Source: Astropecten irregularis (taxonomy: Eukaryota > Echinodermata > Asteroidea > Paxillosida > Astropectinidae). From it: 64,000 nucleotides of DNA. The notes below the pieces were generated by a model. It saw nothing but the letters and a program-made list of their open reading frames with translations. It was not told the DNA's origin and did not search any database. Of this stretch, positions 40,972 to 51,506 are shown piece after piece (position 1 is the stretch's first letter; each line of letters starts with the position of its first letter). The position numbers were made by a program, and so were the translations under genes. The stretch spans positions 10,214,499 through 10,278,498 of the forward strand of contig OZ020250.1 of assembly GCA_963971285.1 (NCBI GenBank), given 5' to 3'.

Positions 40972-41276
40972 TTAAAGTAGTATCATACTTTGGTAGCATA
41001 CTAAAAACAGAAATCTTCACAGAATTACCTATAACTTACAGGGTATTAAGATGGTGATGGTAGAAACCATACCGTTCATTTTGTTTCTGTCGGAATTGCT
41101 GTATTTATCCAGAAAAGAGTAAAACCAATGACCCAAAACAATTTTGATCTTTTAAAGATAAAAAATAATGGTGAAAAGATTTAAGAAATACTGTGGGCAT
41201 TAAGTATCTTCCTTGATATTGTTGCCCATGAATCTGCATTTCTTTGACAAAAAACCAAAGTATGATATTACCTTAA
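40972..41276. mobile_element. TTAA MITE family A, internally shortened copy
   Basis: TTAAAG.TAGTATCATACTTT at the left and AAAGTATGATATTACCTTAA at the right; 305 bp versus 360 in the complete copy. Confidence 0.8.
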
Positions 41277-41584
41277 AGTTTTAATTTGCCTTTTTTTTGT
41301 TTACTTAATCACATTTAAACATGCATACCTTGTACTGTCTGAGCAAAGTATTTTAATATATGTTCTCATAAACTTGAAGCATGCATATTTGTTACATATT
41401 GGTTTATCAAAACGTTTCCACAATTCTCATGCAATTAGTGGTCGTACTTTGATCAAGTGATCAGGGTGGTTCTTTGTACATTTATCAATCATCCTGTGAA
41501 TTATTAATTACCACACAAGTTGAGACTGGTTACTTGTGTTTTGATAGGTACACTTTTTAAAAGAAATTGCTATGATGATAACAA

Positions 41585-41797
41585 GTGGAACTTTGCCTTG
41601 GCCAATTATTTTTGGCCTTTGTACCAGCTAGTACCAGCCTTAGCTGTAAGACTGACCCACCCATCGTTGTTCAGAATACAATTACAAATAGCTCTGGTTA
41701 CAGTGGCAGTCATTACTGGAAGAAGCATTTGTTGGCAACAGCCTGTATTGAACAATGTTGCTACAGGTCTTTATTCTGCTACCTCTTCTTATTTTTG
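41585..41797 (+). other. Exon-like open frame, unassigned
   Basis: Open frame reading SCKTDPPIVVQNTITNSSG and HLLATACIEQCCY, closed by a consensus donor GTAAGT after ..LFLFL. A CxxxCC pattern is present. Could be an orphan exon of an extracellular protein or chance. Confidence 0.2.
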
Positions 41798-41924
41798 GTA
41801 AGTAAAATCATAGGTTTTTTTATTTGTTAGTGGACAGTAAATGTGACAAATGGACTTATGCCTGTTGTTTGATGGAGGTCATTTTCTTCATTACAATTTA
41901 GTCTTTGTATGTAGTTGACTTGAT

Positions 41925-42111
41925 TCCAATGACCAAAAACAATTTTGATCTTTTAAAAAACGGTGAAAAGACTTAAGAAATACTGTGGACGTTTTCACTG
42001 TTTTCTCAAAAAAGTGGGCTTTGTATGGGACTGAAAATTTCGCAGATGACTGTTACTGTATCATCCATGATATTTTTGCCCATGAATCTGCATTTCTTTG
42101 ACAAAAACCAA
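41925..42111 (+). repeat. TTAA MITE family A, right-hand fragment
   Basis: AATTTTGATCTTTTAAA to TTTGACAAAAACCAAT. It abuts the left part of another copy. Confidence 0.7.
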
Positions 42112-42412
42112 TTATTTTAGTTTACAGATTTACGTATAACTTACATGGTATAAATAAAAGATGGTGCTGGTAGAAACATACCGTTAAAATTGTTTCGCCT
42201 GAAATGGTGTATTTATCCAAAAATTAGTCACACAACGACCGAAAATCTTTTTGATCTTTTAAAAGACTTGAGAAATGGCCGTTTTTCCCGATTTTCTCAA
42301 AAAGTGGGCACCATATGGGACTGAAATTTTCACAGATGACTGTGACTGTATCTTCCTTGATATTTTTGCCCGTGAAACTGTACTTCTTTGACAAAAACCA
42401 AAGTATTATACT

Positions 42413-42764
42413 CACTGGCGTAGACAGGGGGGGGGCCAGGGCCCCCCCTATTCATCCCCTAAAAAAAGAAATTAAAAAAAAAAAAGTCTGAGGGCTCCTC
42501 CTCCTACACCGCACCCCCCCCCCCCCAAAGACAACACCAACGTGCCTCAATGCTGGCGCGCGTATTCAGTAGGCCTAGTGCATCCAATGCACAGGGGCGT
42601 AGCTACGGGGGGCCTGGGGGCACGTGCCCCCCACAAAATTCTGCTGAAAAAATCCTAGCTACGCCGCTGCCAATGCGCAGGCCTGGTCAAGCCGGTATTG
42701 GCTAAAATGTACATGTTGCCCCCCCCCCCCCCCCCCCTATTAAAAAATCCTGGCTACGCCACTG
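42413..42764. mobile_element. hAT MITE (CAGTGGCG ends) inside the TTAA MITE
   Basis: Ends CACTGGCGTAG / CTACGCCACTG. TSD ATTATACT (42405-42412) / ATGATACT (42765-42772), 7 of 8; the right version equals the undisturbed MITE sequence. Interior C-runs up to about 24 bases. It contains another element at 42592-42669. Confidence 0.9.
42592..42669. mobile_element. 78-bp hAT MITE nested in a hAT MITE
   Basis: Ends CAGGGGCGTAGC / GCTACGCCGCTG, flanked by CCAATGCA (42584-42591) and CCAATGCG (42670-42677), 7 of 8. Confidence 0.85.
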
Positions 42765-42780
42765 ATGATACTACCTTTAA

Positions 42781-43395
42781 GTAACTTTTAAACAAGTCTA
42801 GGGCTACTCCTCGAACACCATAATATTCTAATTTACGAATCATGATAGCATGATTAACCGTATCAAAAGCTTTAGATAAATCCAGAAAGATGCCATACAA
42901 TCGAAAAGTGATTTTGATCTATATCATTATACAATTTGTTCACAACATAAATAAGAAGTCGCTAGATCAGTAGAACAATTTCGTCTAAAACCAAACTGTG
43001 ATTCAGTCAGAATATTATGTTTAGATGTAAAAGATATTAATCGTGTACAGATCAACTTTTCAAATAATTTTGAAAATGTTGATAACACAGAGATTGGCCT
43101 ATAATTTCCAATATCATGTTTAGAGCCTTTTTTATATATAGGGATAACCTGAGCCATTTTTAACTGATTGGGAAAAACTCCAGCTGTTAAAGATTGATTG
43201 AATATGTCAGCTAATGGTTTGGCAAGTGAATACCTAGCCTGTTTGATAACAAAAGAGCTCAATTCATCTTATCCAGGGGCCTTTCCATGCAGGGAGTTTG
43301 TTTAGGGTGTCTACTATCTCTTCTTGCGTAATTGGAGTCAAACAGAATGAATGTGAACACCTTTCACTTAGGAATGTGTCAATGGAAGTGTTACG
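42781..43395 (-). pseudogene. LINE reverse transcriptase fragment (Jockey/CR1-like)
   Basis: Minus-strand reading: FCLTPITQEEIVDTLNKLPA, then VIPIYKKGSKHDIGNYRPIS, VLSTFSKLFEKLICTRLISF, SQFGFRRNCSTDLAT, and near the window-left end [20 protein letters not shown]. These are the finger and motif A regions of a non-LTR reverse transcriptase. It is cut off exactly at the MITE's TTAA (42780). The frame is broken near 43263. Different family from the 32-36 kb LINE. Confidence 0.85.
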
Positions 43396-43511
43396 TACAT
43401 TATGGCAGCTCACTGGCAAGTTTGCTGCCAATGGCGCTGGCCATGGTTCGAGCACCACGCGCAGGTACACACTCAGTTTTTTAGTCACGTCTCTGTTCCT
43501 ATAGCTCTATG

Positions 43512-44068
43512 GTCACGTGAATGAGGCTACCAAAATTGCAGTTGCGATGATCGTAACCCTAGGAGCCGATGAAAATTGTGGATCCGGATCCCATTTTAGC
43601 GTACCCTGCATAGGAGATGGATCCCTAAGTCTGAACTTTACTCAAAACATAAACACACATATCACACTGGTGCTTGCTAGAACTGACTAGAACACCTTCT
43701 GTTCCTCTATTTAAACCCACATCCCCCATCTATTACATAATCCTTACATAACACTACCTACTATACACCTGGCATGCACTATGCATGTGCGAATTCTTAA
43801 GACAATTATTTCCCGCTATACTGCGAAGCGCGGGAAATGAATAATATCGGATCCTTGCGTTAAACAAACAGACCCTTATAGGTGACCATTGGGTCTGACA
43901 TGGGGACTGGGTTCATAGGTCCCAGCATCCCCATGTCAGACCTAGGGTTACGATCATCGCAACTACCAAAATTGTTTCCGAAATGGTGTGTAAAATTCCT
44001 AGTGGGTATTCAAGTCCGAATGGGAATTTATTTAATGTCGAATTTGCGTGTCGCCTCATTCACGTGAC
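43512..44068. mobile_element. Outer TIR element, split
   Basis: GTCACGTGAATGAGGC (43512-43527) is repeated inverted at 44053-44068. Without the inner 43539-43965 insertion it would be about 120 bp. Confidence 0.6.
43539..43965. mobile_element. Mutator-like MITE, 427 bp
   Basis: 23-bp perfect inverted ends starting GTTGCGATGATCGTAACC (43541-43563 and 43941-43963). Flanked by the 9-bp direct repeat CCAAAATTG (43530-43538, 43966-43974). A 9-bp duplication is typical of Mutator-type elements. Confidence 0.75.
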
Positions 44069-44288
44069 GTTTTAGCCGCGTCCATTTATATGAGCAGCAA
44101 GAAAGTTTTCTGCACAAGTAATGGCTCGCGCGCACGTGTTGCATGCATCTAGTGTTTTATTTATGCATGCATGGGTCAAATCCAACCAATAGCGCGCGTT
44201 TATTCTAATGATGGCCAAAAATATCCTGGGAAAAAATTACATGAGGGGGAAATTTGACACCGATCATCAACGCTCGTAACCCGTACGT

Positions 44289-44429
44289 GTGGCATTCATT
44301 TATGGGAATAATAGTCCTCACGAGGAGCCTGATGTGGAGAACTGGAGATATCGATGCTGTCCAAAAGTGGGTCCAAACAGAACAGGAAAAATCCATGATT
44401 GCAGGCGTTTACACACTAACTGGGACTGG
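44289..44429 (+). CDS. Orphan exon, possibly dermatopontin-like
   Basis: Open frame reading YGNNSPHEEPDVENWRYRCC, then PKVGPNRTGKIHDC and RRLHTNWDW, ending exactly at a consensus donor GTATGT (44430). Dermatopontin-family proteins repeat a motif like S.H...EDR.W.[FY].CC......C..T...N.WD, which this resembles. That is a remembered pattern, not a search result. The acceptor and partner exons are not found. It could be part of a real neighbouring gene, a pseudogene, or coincidence. Confidence 0.3.
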
Positions 44430-44857
44430 GTATGTATGAAAACTGTTTGGTACAGGGGGCTAGTTTTGGCATATGAATCTGAATATACATGGGTACATTG
44501 TAGCCATGCTGTAGCCTAGCAGTTATCGGTTTCCGGTGGGATAACGGGAAAACTTCTATAAAACAGAAACGAAATAAATTTCAGAAAATCACTTCACTAA
44601 CTTTGAACTGGACACTTCCAGATTATAATCTGTAAAAATCCTCGAAGTATTTTCGGTAGACCTAATCCTGGGTTTTAGGTGCCTAAATTATGTACATCCA
44701 TGGTCATGGTGGTCTCTAACTTCAGCCATGCTTCAGCCGGCCAATGCATCCCCCAGTGTAGTACACTGTCATATGGAGGGCCAAAAGTGTCAACATTTGA
44801 TTTTCGGGTTTTCATCTTCTTTTTTTTCGGCCTAAATATTGTCAAAGGTCATATTAA

Positions 44858-45113
44858 GGAAAGAATTCCACTGATGACCATTACGGAAAAAGGATTATAT
44901 CTTCCAAGAGTTAACTTATTGGATACAAATTATGATGAACTTCAATCTCAGGTGTGGAAAACTTGGGTAGCATATCTGAAAAGTGAGTTTTACAGGGGTT
45001 TTTTACCTACAAATTGTACACTTCCAATTTACCGGCAGCCATCTTGCTCAAAACGCCCTCTATTGGTTCCATAGAGTTGTGCACAAATTATGGTCATCAG
45101 TGGAATTCTTTCC
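44858..45113. mobile_element. hAT-like MITE, 256 bp
   Basis: Perfect 24-bp inverted ends starting GGAAAGAATTCCACTG. Flanking octamers CATATTAA (44850-44857) and CATATGAA (45114-45121) match at 7 of 8. Confidence 0.8.
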
Positions 45114-45225
45114 CATATGAATAATATTCCATACCAAAGTACTTTGAGTTGTTAGTTTATTATCACTTTACATTTTCGGGGGAGGGGATTTCTAAGTCTG
45201 TCTCTTACATCTTAGAGGGGAGGGG

Positions 45226-45420
45226 TTTAAAGGTAATTTCATATATTGTTTTTTTTCAAAGAAATACAGATTAATGGGCAAAAATATCAAGGACGATACA
45301 GTAATAGTCATCTGTGGAAATTTCAGTCCCATACGGTGCCCACTTTTTTGAGAAAACAGTGAAAAATGGCTACAGTATTTCTTTTAAGAGAAAAGAACTC
45401 TTTTATTTTTGATTTAGATG
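45226..45420 (-). repeat. TTAA MITE family A fragment
   Basis: Starts TTTAAAGGTAATTTCATA; AGTCCCATACGGTGCCCACT and GAGAAAACAGTGAAAAATGG match the family in reverse. The other end is lost. Confidence 0.7.
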
Positions 45421-45757
45421 TAGATTTCCCCCTCAATGTAACCAATTTACTGTTACTTCAAACATGTTTTCTATTTTTAGAACACATACGTAGAAAACAT
45501 GTACATGGTACATGTATGTATGGTTTATACATTCATGTAATGATTATCACTAAGACAAGAACTGTCTTTCGGCTTATGATAGTCCACTTCCTGGACTGTG
45601 TTCGTTTTTCGACGCGCGCCCCCTATACGCACCTATCAGCACGTACGTACGTATACGCCACCACCATACTAGTCTTGTTCAAGACGGTATTACGTAGAAA
45701 CAACGTCTACGCCACACACACAAGCCTGTAATACCGTCTTGTCCATTTACTCCAAAC

Positions 45758-45921
45758 TGTTGTGATAGTACTTTATGTGCGCATGCATATATGTATCTGT
45801 GTGAGTGCATAGTCCGTCTCTGTCTCTTCCATCATGGCTGAATAAACGTGCTCTTGCAAGCACACAGAGGACTCTACCGATAAGCCATCGATTACCTTTA
45901 TTCCGCACCCATACTACTACA
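45758..45921 (+). repeat. 5' LTR of the gypsy element
   Basis: TGTTGTGATAG ... TACTACTACA with AATAAA at 45841-45846 as a possible polyadenylation signal. Confidence 0.95.
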
Positions 45922-46868
45922 TGGTGGCAGCGGTAAAGATCAGACATTGCATGCCGATCGACTGATGTATTTGCCGTCAGATTGATCACTACAATTTGGA
46001 GTCCGACGTGATTCAGCCTACTGAGCCTGAGTCACACTTCAGCCGCCATGCAACGTGACATCCACACGTACACTACACATACGCCTAGCCTGGGCTACAG
46101 CTACACGAGCAGTTAACCGGTAGGCCCTACGCGGTGTTCCAGCGACAGATACCGACAACCCGCCTTGCACTGTCACTGTGCAAGCGGCATGATTTGCTGC
46201 CGGGACGATCCCAGGGCGACCAGACAGCGAGTGCCTACCTCGCAGAGTGGAGTGCGCCGACCCTGTGTCCAGTGATGTTGCCCTACCGAGCCAACGGAAA
46301 GCGACACAGCCCCCATTACACCGTGAACGAGCCCGACGAACGGGATCCATAACGTTACACTGTCCGTATCCAGCTGCAGCCCCGGGGACTATACCCGCCC
46401 TACAACGCAACTGCACCCTACCAAGCGCGGGAGCCCGACCCGACCCTGGACAACGGAGCTGCACGGCGAACATTAACAAGCATCGCACCGTCAAGCGGTG
46501 AGAACTGAGCGATAACTATTGCCAAGCAGACTGTAATTTGTAGTAGGCCTGTTATTTGAGTTGGAGCATTAACAAGCCCACTGTTATATATGTGAAATTC
46601 CCTATGTTGTGAATTTTGAAAAATTCATATTTTTCATCGTTTTACGATTTTTGTGGTACTACTTTTTTGTAGCGTAGGGATACACACATATAATTCATAG
46701 CGTAAGTAGAGTACCGTACTTATCATGCAGCGCTAGATACCGACAGCACCGCATGCTTGGTTGACCTTTGACCGTATCGCTCCGCCGATCCTGGACGCTG
46801 TGCATCTCGCCCATATCACTCCGCCAACCAGCCGGAACTGTGCAGCATAGACTTGCCAACAAGTCGCA
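45922..46868 (+). other. Leader of the gypsy element with primer-binding site
   Basis: PBS TGGTGGCAGCGG at 45922-45933 would pair with a tRNA ending CCGCUGCCACCA. The rest is GC-rich up to 46500 and non-coding, ending at the gag start. Confidence 0.75.
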
Positions 46869-47726
46869 ATGGCGAAATACCCAGAAATGCACTGGGATGT
46901 TCCAGATCTGCCAGAGGAGTTTAAGTTGTTCAAGCAACGCATGTCGCTTTGTCTCATGGACAATGATGTGACTGACCTAACCAAGATCGCTGTCAAAATA
47001 AAGATCGCTGTCGGCAACGAGGGCCTGAAAAGGATCAACTCCTCAAGTCTGAGCGATGAAGAACAGTCAGACCCAACTAAATTGTGGACACTGTTTGAAA
47101 GTCAATTGCAAATTAATGTTAATTTTCGTATCCACAGGTTAGAATTGATGCGATATAGGCAAAAACAGCAGGAGTCTTTGGACGAGTTTGTCACGAGATG
47201 TCGCGAAAAAGCGAAGCACTGCGATTTCCTGCCAGCCGAGCTTAGCGAGCGTGTGCTAGAGCTGGTAGTAGCCTCCACACCATTCGAATCCTTACAAAAG
47301 GATCTGCTTGATAAACCGAAAGGTTTCACCCTTGACGAGCTCTTGCTAGAAGGTCGCAAATACGAAGCCGTGGCTGCGAGCAAAAAATGCCTACCATCGC
47401 TCGGAAACAGTGCCAACTCAGACAACGCGATAAGCGCTGTGAAGAAAGCAAGGCGTACCTGCCCAAATTGCGGTCTAGCCCATCAGCCACGCAGATGCCC
47501 AGCCTACAACGACACTTGCAAAGCTTGCGGCAGCAAGGGCCATTGGGCGAAATACTGTAGGAAGTCTAAGCATACGCAAAGCCGTGGCAAATCTCCCCGC
47601 AGACCGCGCAGCCAGTCGCGCAAGCCAAGCCGACGCACCCGGTCACAGTCCCGCAAACCTAGCAGCAACGCAAGGATCGAGTCGTACCGAGGTGGACCTC
47701 ACAACCGAGGACACTACAGCCAATGA
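46869..47726 (+). CDS. Gag of the gypsy element
   Basis: 285 residues, uninterrupted. N-terminal WDVPDLPEEFKLFKQRMSLC, then a retrotransposon gag core (RYRQKQQESLDEFVTRCREK). Two zinc knuckles near residues 198-231: CPNCGLAHQPRRC (CX2CX3HX4C) and CKACGSKGHWAKYC (CX2CX4HX4C). Then a long Arg/Ser-rich tail (RPRSQSRKPSRRTRS) suited to RNA packaging. The ATG follows AACAAGTCGCA. The overlapping pol frame opens from 47584, so pol would need a ribosomal frameshift within the overlap 47584-47726. Confidence 0.9.
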   Translation: MAKYPEMHWDVPDLPEEFKLFKQRMSLCLMDNDVTDLTKIAVKIKIAVGNEGLKRINSSSLSDEEQSDPTKLWTLFESQLQINVNFRIHRLELMRYRQKQQESLDEFVTRCREKAKHCDFLPAELSERVLELVVASTPFESLQKDLLDKPKGFTLDELLLEGRKYEAVAASKKCLPSLGNSANSDNAISAVKKARRTCPNCGLAHQPRRCPAYNDTCKACGSKGHWAKYCRKSKHTQSRGKSPRRPRSQSRKPSRRTRSQSRKPSSNARIESYRGGPHNRGHYSQ

Positions 47727-50700
47727 CCGTGGAACTGGGGACGACAAGTCGGCCAACCAGCCATCAGATGGCATGTTCTATTCTGTCATGCTCTCCGATG
47801 TGGACGCCATGCAAGTGCCAGCACGCAACGAGGCATTCACTACCCTACATGTAGATGTGATGTGCCCAGCATTGTTTGGCCCCAAGCGCCTCCGACTCAA
47901 GGTTGACACAGGCGCAGGTGCCAACACCCTACCACTTCGTACAGTCAAGCAGATGTACGGCGACAAGTGGGCGTCATCACATGCACAGCCGACAAAGGCG
48001 AGGCTGACTGCATACAACGGATCCGACATCAAATGTCACGGGTACATACACATTATGTGCCGTTATCAGGACTCGGCATGGTCCAAGCAAGCTTTCTACA
48101 TAGTAGATGTACAAGGTCCGGCCATAGCTGGCCTACCAATGTGCAAGACTCTGCGCATCGTGACAATCCATGCTGTCCGTCCACCTGGATTTTCACCATC
48201 CACACCCGACACAGAAACACAGCAAACCCCAGAGCCACTCACGCACATCAAGACCGTGGACGACCTCAAAAGCAGGTTCCCAAAGCAGTTCGACGCACTC
48301 GGGAACTTTAAGGCTAAGGCCCACTTATTCCTGAAGGAGGACGCCACCCCGAGCATCGACGCACCACGGAAATGCAGCATCCATCTTAAACCAAAGATAA
48401 AGGCTGAGCTCGATAAGATGGAGCGTGACGGCGTGATCTGATATGTCGAGCACCATACTGACTGGTGCAGTTCAATCACAACCAGTGTGAAGAAAGACGG
48501 CTCTTTGAGAATCTGCCTTGACCCCAAGCGTCTCAACGATAGCTTGAAACGCTGCCCACACAAGATCCCAACGTTGGAGGAGCTGAATCCAGCATTCACC
48601 AAGGCACGATACTTCTCCAAATTAGACGCGAAGGCAGGTTATTGGTCAGTACACCTTGACGAAGAATCGCAGGAGCTCACCAAGTTCCGAACGCCATTCG
48701 GGCGTTACTGCTTTAGACGGCTCCCCTTCGGGCTAGCAGTGAGCCAGGACATCTTCCAACAGGCTATGGATCATATCGTCAATCAAGTACCTGGCTGTGT
48801 CGGCATTGCCGACGACATTGCTGTGTTTGGGCACACAGAAGCTGAGCATGATGCTAACCTACTCCGCCTCATGCAGACCGCCGAGCGTGAGGGCTTAGTC
48901 TTCAACAGCTCGAAGTGCAAGATCAAGGAAAACAAGATCGACTTTTTCGGTTCGGTATATACTCTGCCTTGGGCATCTACCCGGATCCGAAACGAGTTGA
49001 GGACATCCATGCCATTCCATCCCCACAGGATAAAGAGGACCTCCAGAAGTTCTTGGGATTGATGAATTATGTCTCTGCATACATACCACACTTCGCAACC
49101 AAGGTAGCACCTCTGAGGGATCTCCTTCGTAAAGACGTCCCGTTCCTGTGGCAAGAAGATCACCAAGCAGCATTCGTCTCTATCAAGAGCGCAATCACTA
49201 GCGAATCTTGCTTGCAGTACTACAATCCTGAGAAACCGACCACTTTGGAAGTTGATGCATCTCAGAAGGGGCTTGGAGCATGTCTCCTCCAAGAGGACCG
49301 CCCGATAGCTTTCGCTTCAAAGAGTCTCTCACATGCCCAGTCTTGCTATTCCAACATCGAACGAGAAACCCTAGCAGTAGTGTTCGGTATCACCCGTTTT
49401 CACTCGTACCTTTTCGGTGCAGACTTCACTATCCACACGGATCACAAGCCACTGGTGACGATTTGTAATAAACCCCTCATCTCTGCTCCACCGCGTCTAC
49501 AAAGACTACTCATCAAGATTCAGGGTTACAACTTCACCATCGTCTACAAACAAGGATCATCTATGGTACTTGCCGATGCTCTCAGTCGCTTGCCCAACCC
49601 TGCAAAGCGAGACAGCATACCCCTTGATCTCCATGTAGATGACATCGATCTCAGTGACCACCCAGTCACCGAGGACATCGACCTGGTCCATTTTGGCTGT
49701 GGTAAGCGCGAGGCGCTACAACGTGAAACTGCACGTGACCCAGAGATGAAAGCATTGCAGCAAATCATCTATGAAGGATGGCCAGACTCGATCAAGGAGC
49801 TACCTACCCAACTGCGGCCATATTGGTCATACCGAGATGAACTTGGGATATCCAATGGAGTCATCTTCAAGGGTAGACAAGTACTCGTGCCAGAGAACAT
49901 GCGTGACAACATCCTTCAACAACTTCACCTTGGACACCTTGGCATAGAGAAGACACGACGGTTAGCTCGAAACTCGGTATACTGGCCGAAAATCAACGAG
50001 GATGTAGCCAACCTAGTCAAGGGATGTCCAGCCTGCCAGGAAAGCCAAACCAGGCAACAGAAGGAACCACTTGACCCGCATGAAGTCCCAACAACCCCGT
50101 GGACCAAACTTGGGACAGACTTATTTGAGCTGGATGGAAATCACTACCTCGTGATCATTGACTACCACTCTAAATTCCCCATCGTGACACACTTGACTAG
50201 CACCACTAGTGCGGCCGTCGCCCAGCACACTGCTTCAGTGTTTGGACTACTGGGAGCCCCAGTAGAGATAGTGTCCGACAATGGACCACAGTATGCAGGG
50301 AGAGCATACCAGGAGATGTGCAACAGCTGGTCTGTCAAGCACACAACATCATCACCGCGCTATCCCCACTCTAATGGGTTGGCGGAACGCACAGTCCGCA
50401 CCGTCAAGTCAATGATGGCAAAGTGCCGTAAAACAGGCCAAGACATCCACCGTGCCCTTCTCAACTTGAGAGCGACACCCATTGACACTGGTTTGCCAGC
50501 ACCAGCCGAAATCATGTTTGGCCGCCCAGTTCGCACCACCTTGCCCAGTAACAACACCCAACAACCATCCTCCGAAACCTTCCAACGTCTAGAAGACAAA
50601 ACGCACGACATGAAGCAACAGCATGATAAACATGCAGGACCAACGCTCCCACCGCTTTTCGTCGGACAGAAGGTTAGGATCCTTAACCAAGCTGACAACA

Positions 50701-51122
50701 CCTGGATCCTCGGAGAGGTCACAAAGGTTCGTAAGGAACCACGGTCCTATGAGGTTGAAACGCCTAATGGTACTGTACTCCGTCGCAATCGAGCACACCT
50801 ACGCGAAATGCATAGCCAGCAGCATGCTCATGCCAAACCTGCCGCTACAGCTGCGAATGCAAACCCAGCGAAGCGCGTTCAATTCGACAAGCCACAGAAG
50901 CATGTTCGTTTTGCTGACAAGTTGGTTCAGGAAGGCAACTACCAGACTGCCCCGCAAAGCGTGCGAAAACAATCCGAGCCGCGTCATACTCCTCATTTGG
51001 AGCCTCGTGTAGCTCGTGATAAGCCAGTCCAAGACAACCTCACACCAACACCTGATCAATCAAAGATCATCACCAGGTCTGGTCGAGTTAGTCGTCGACC
51101 AACCCGATTTGTTGACACTTAA
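47584..51122 (+). pseudogene. Pol of the gypsy element: protease, RT, RNase H, integrase (one stop, one frameshift)
   Basis: Protease: KVDTGAGANTLPL near 47904. RT: SLRICLDPKRLND, LPFGLAVSQDIFQQ and the catalytic VGIADDIAVFG near 48800. RNase H: EVDASQKGLGACLLQ near 49250, with IHTDHKPL. Integrase: HLGHLGIEK ... CPACQ zinc finger near 49930-50040, DLFELDG, VSDNGPQYAG and NGLAERTVRTVK giving the DDE core. The C-terminal tail is basic (QKHVRFADKL). A TGA at 48439-48441 interrupts the frame just before RT. A one-base frame change near 48950-48975 separates RT from the 735-residue frame 48915-51122. Both look like recent damage. Confidence 0.92.
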
Positions 51123-51342
51123 ACCTGTATCCAAGTTTTTGGAAATTTGAAGTTAAGCCAGTTGTTTTAACTTTGACAAAAGTTGCCATTTGTTACTGTT
51201 CACATGAGTTACTTTTTCCTGTTGTTCCATTTGAATGAGTCCAGAATCCAGAATTCAGAATTGCTAGATATGCACACACACCACTTCATTCCAGATTATT
51301 AATTAAAAACTTTGTATTTCTCCAGTTTCAAAAGAAGGGAGA

Positions 51343-51506
51343 TGTTGTGATACTACTTTATGTGCGCATGCATATATGTATCTGTGTGAGTGCATAGTCC
51401 GTCTCTGTCTCTTCCATCATGGCTGAATAAACGTGCTCTTGCAAGCACACAGAGGACTCTACCGATAAGCCATTGATTACCTTTATTCCGCACCCATACA
51501 ACAACA
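51343..51506 (+). repeat. 3' LTR of the gypsy element
   Basis: TGTTGTGATAC ... ATACAACAACA, followed by the TSD CAAAC. Confidence 0.95.

Larger units (their letters stand above)
42112..42780 (+). mobile_element. TTAA MITE family A interrupted by nested elements
   Basis: The left part (TTTACAGATTTACGTATAAC ... TTTGACAAAAACCAAAGTAT) and right tip (ATGATACTACCTTTAA, 42765-42780) are one copy, split by the 352-bp hAT MITE at 42413-42764. The right TTAA is at 42777-42780. The far-left end is missing. Confidence 0.85.
45758..51506 (+). mobile_element. Complete Ty3/gypsy LTR retrotransposon
   Basis: LTRs 45758-45921 and 51343-51506 (164 bp, TG...CA) differ at 4 positions. TSD CAAAC at 45753-45757 and 51507-51511. 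PBS TGGTGGCAGCGG (45922) directly follows the 5' LTR; a purine-rich tract AAAAGAAGGGAGA precedes the 3' LTR. Gag and pol are in different frames. The protease-RT-RNase H-integrase order marks it as Ty3/gypsy, most like Mag-type elements of invertebrates. Pol has one stop and one frameshift, so this copy is probably inactive though recent. Confidence 0.95.

Noticed and set aside
42713-42737. Long poly-C run as a functional element
   Set aside because: C-runs are part of this hAT MITE family and their length is prone to sequencing error.
46039-46494. Minus-strand 151-residue open frame in the gypsy leader
   Set aside because: GC-rich shadow frame with no family resemblance, opposite to the element's coding sense.
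48096-48620. Minus-strand open frames across pol regions
   Set aside because: They are antisense shadows of the well-supported plus-strand pol domains.
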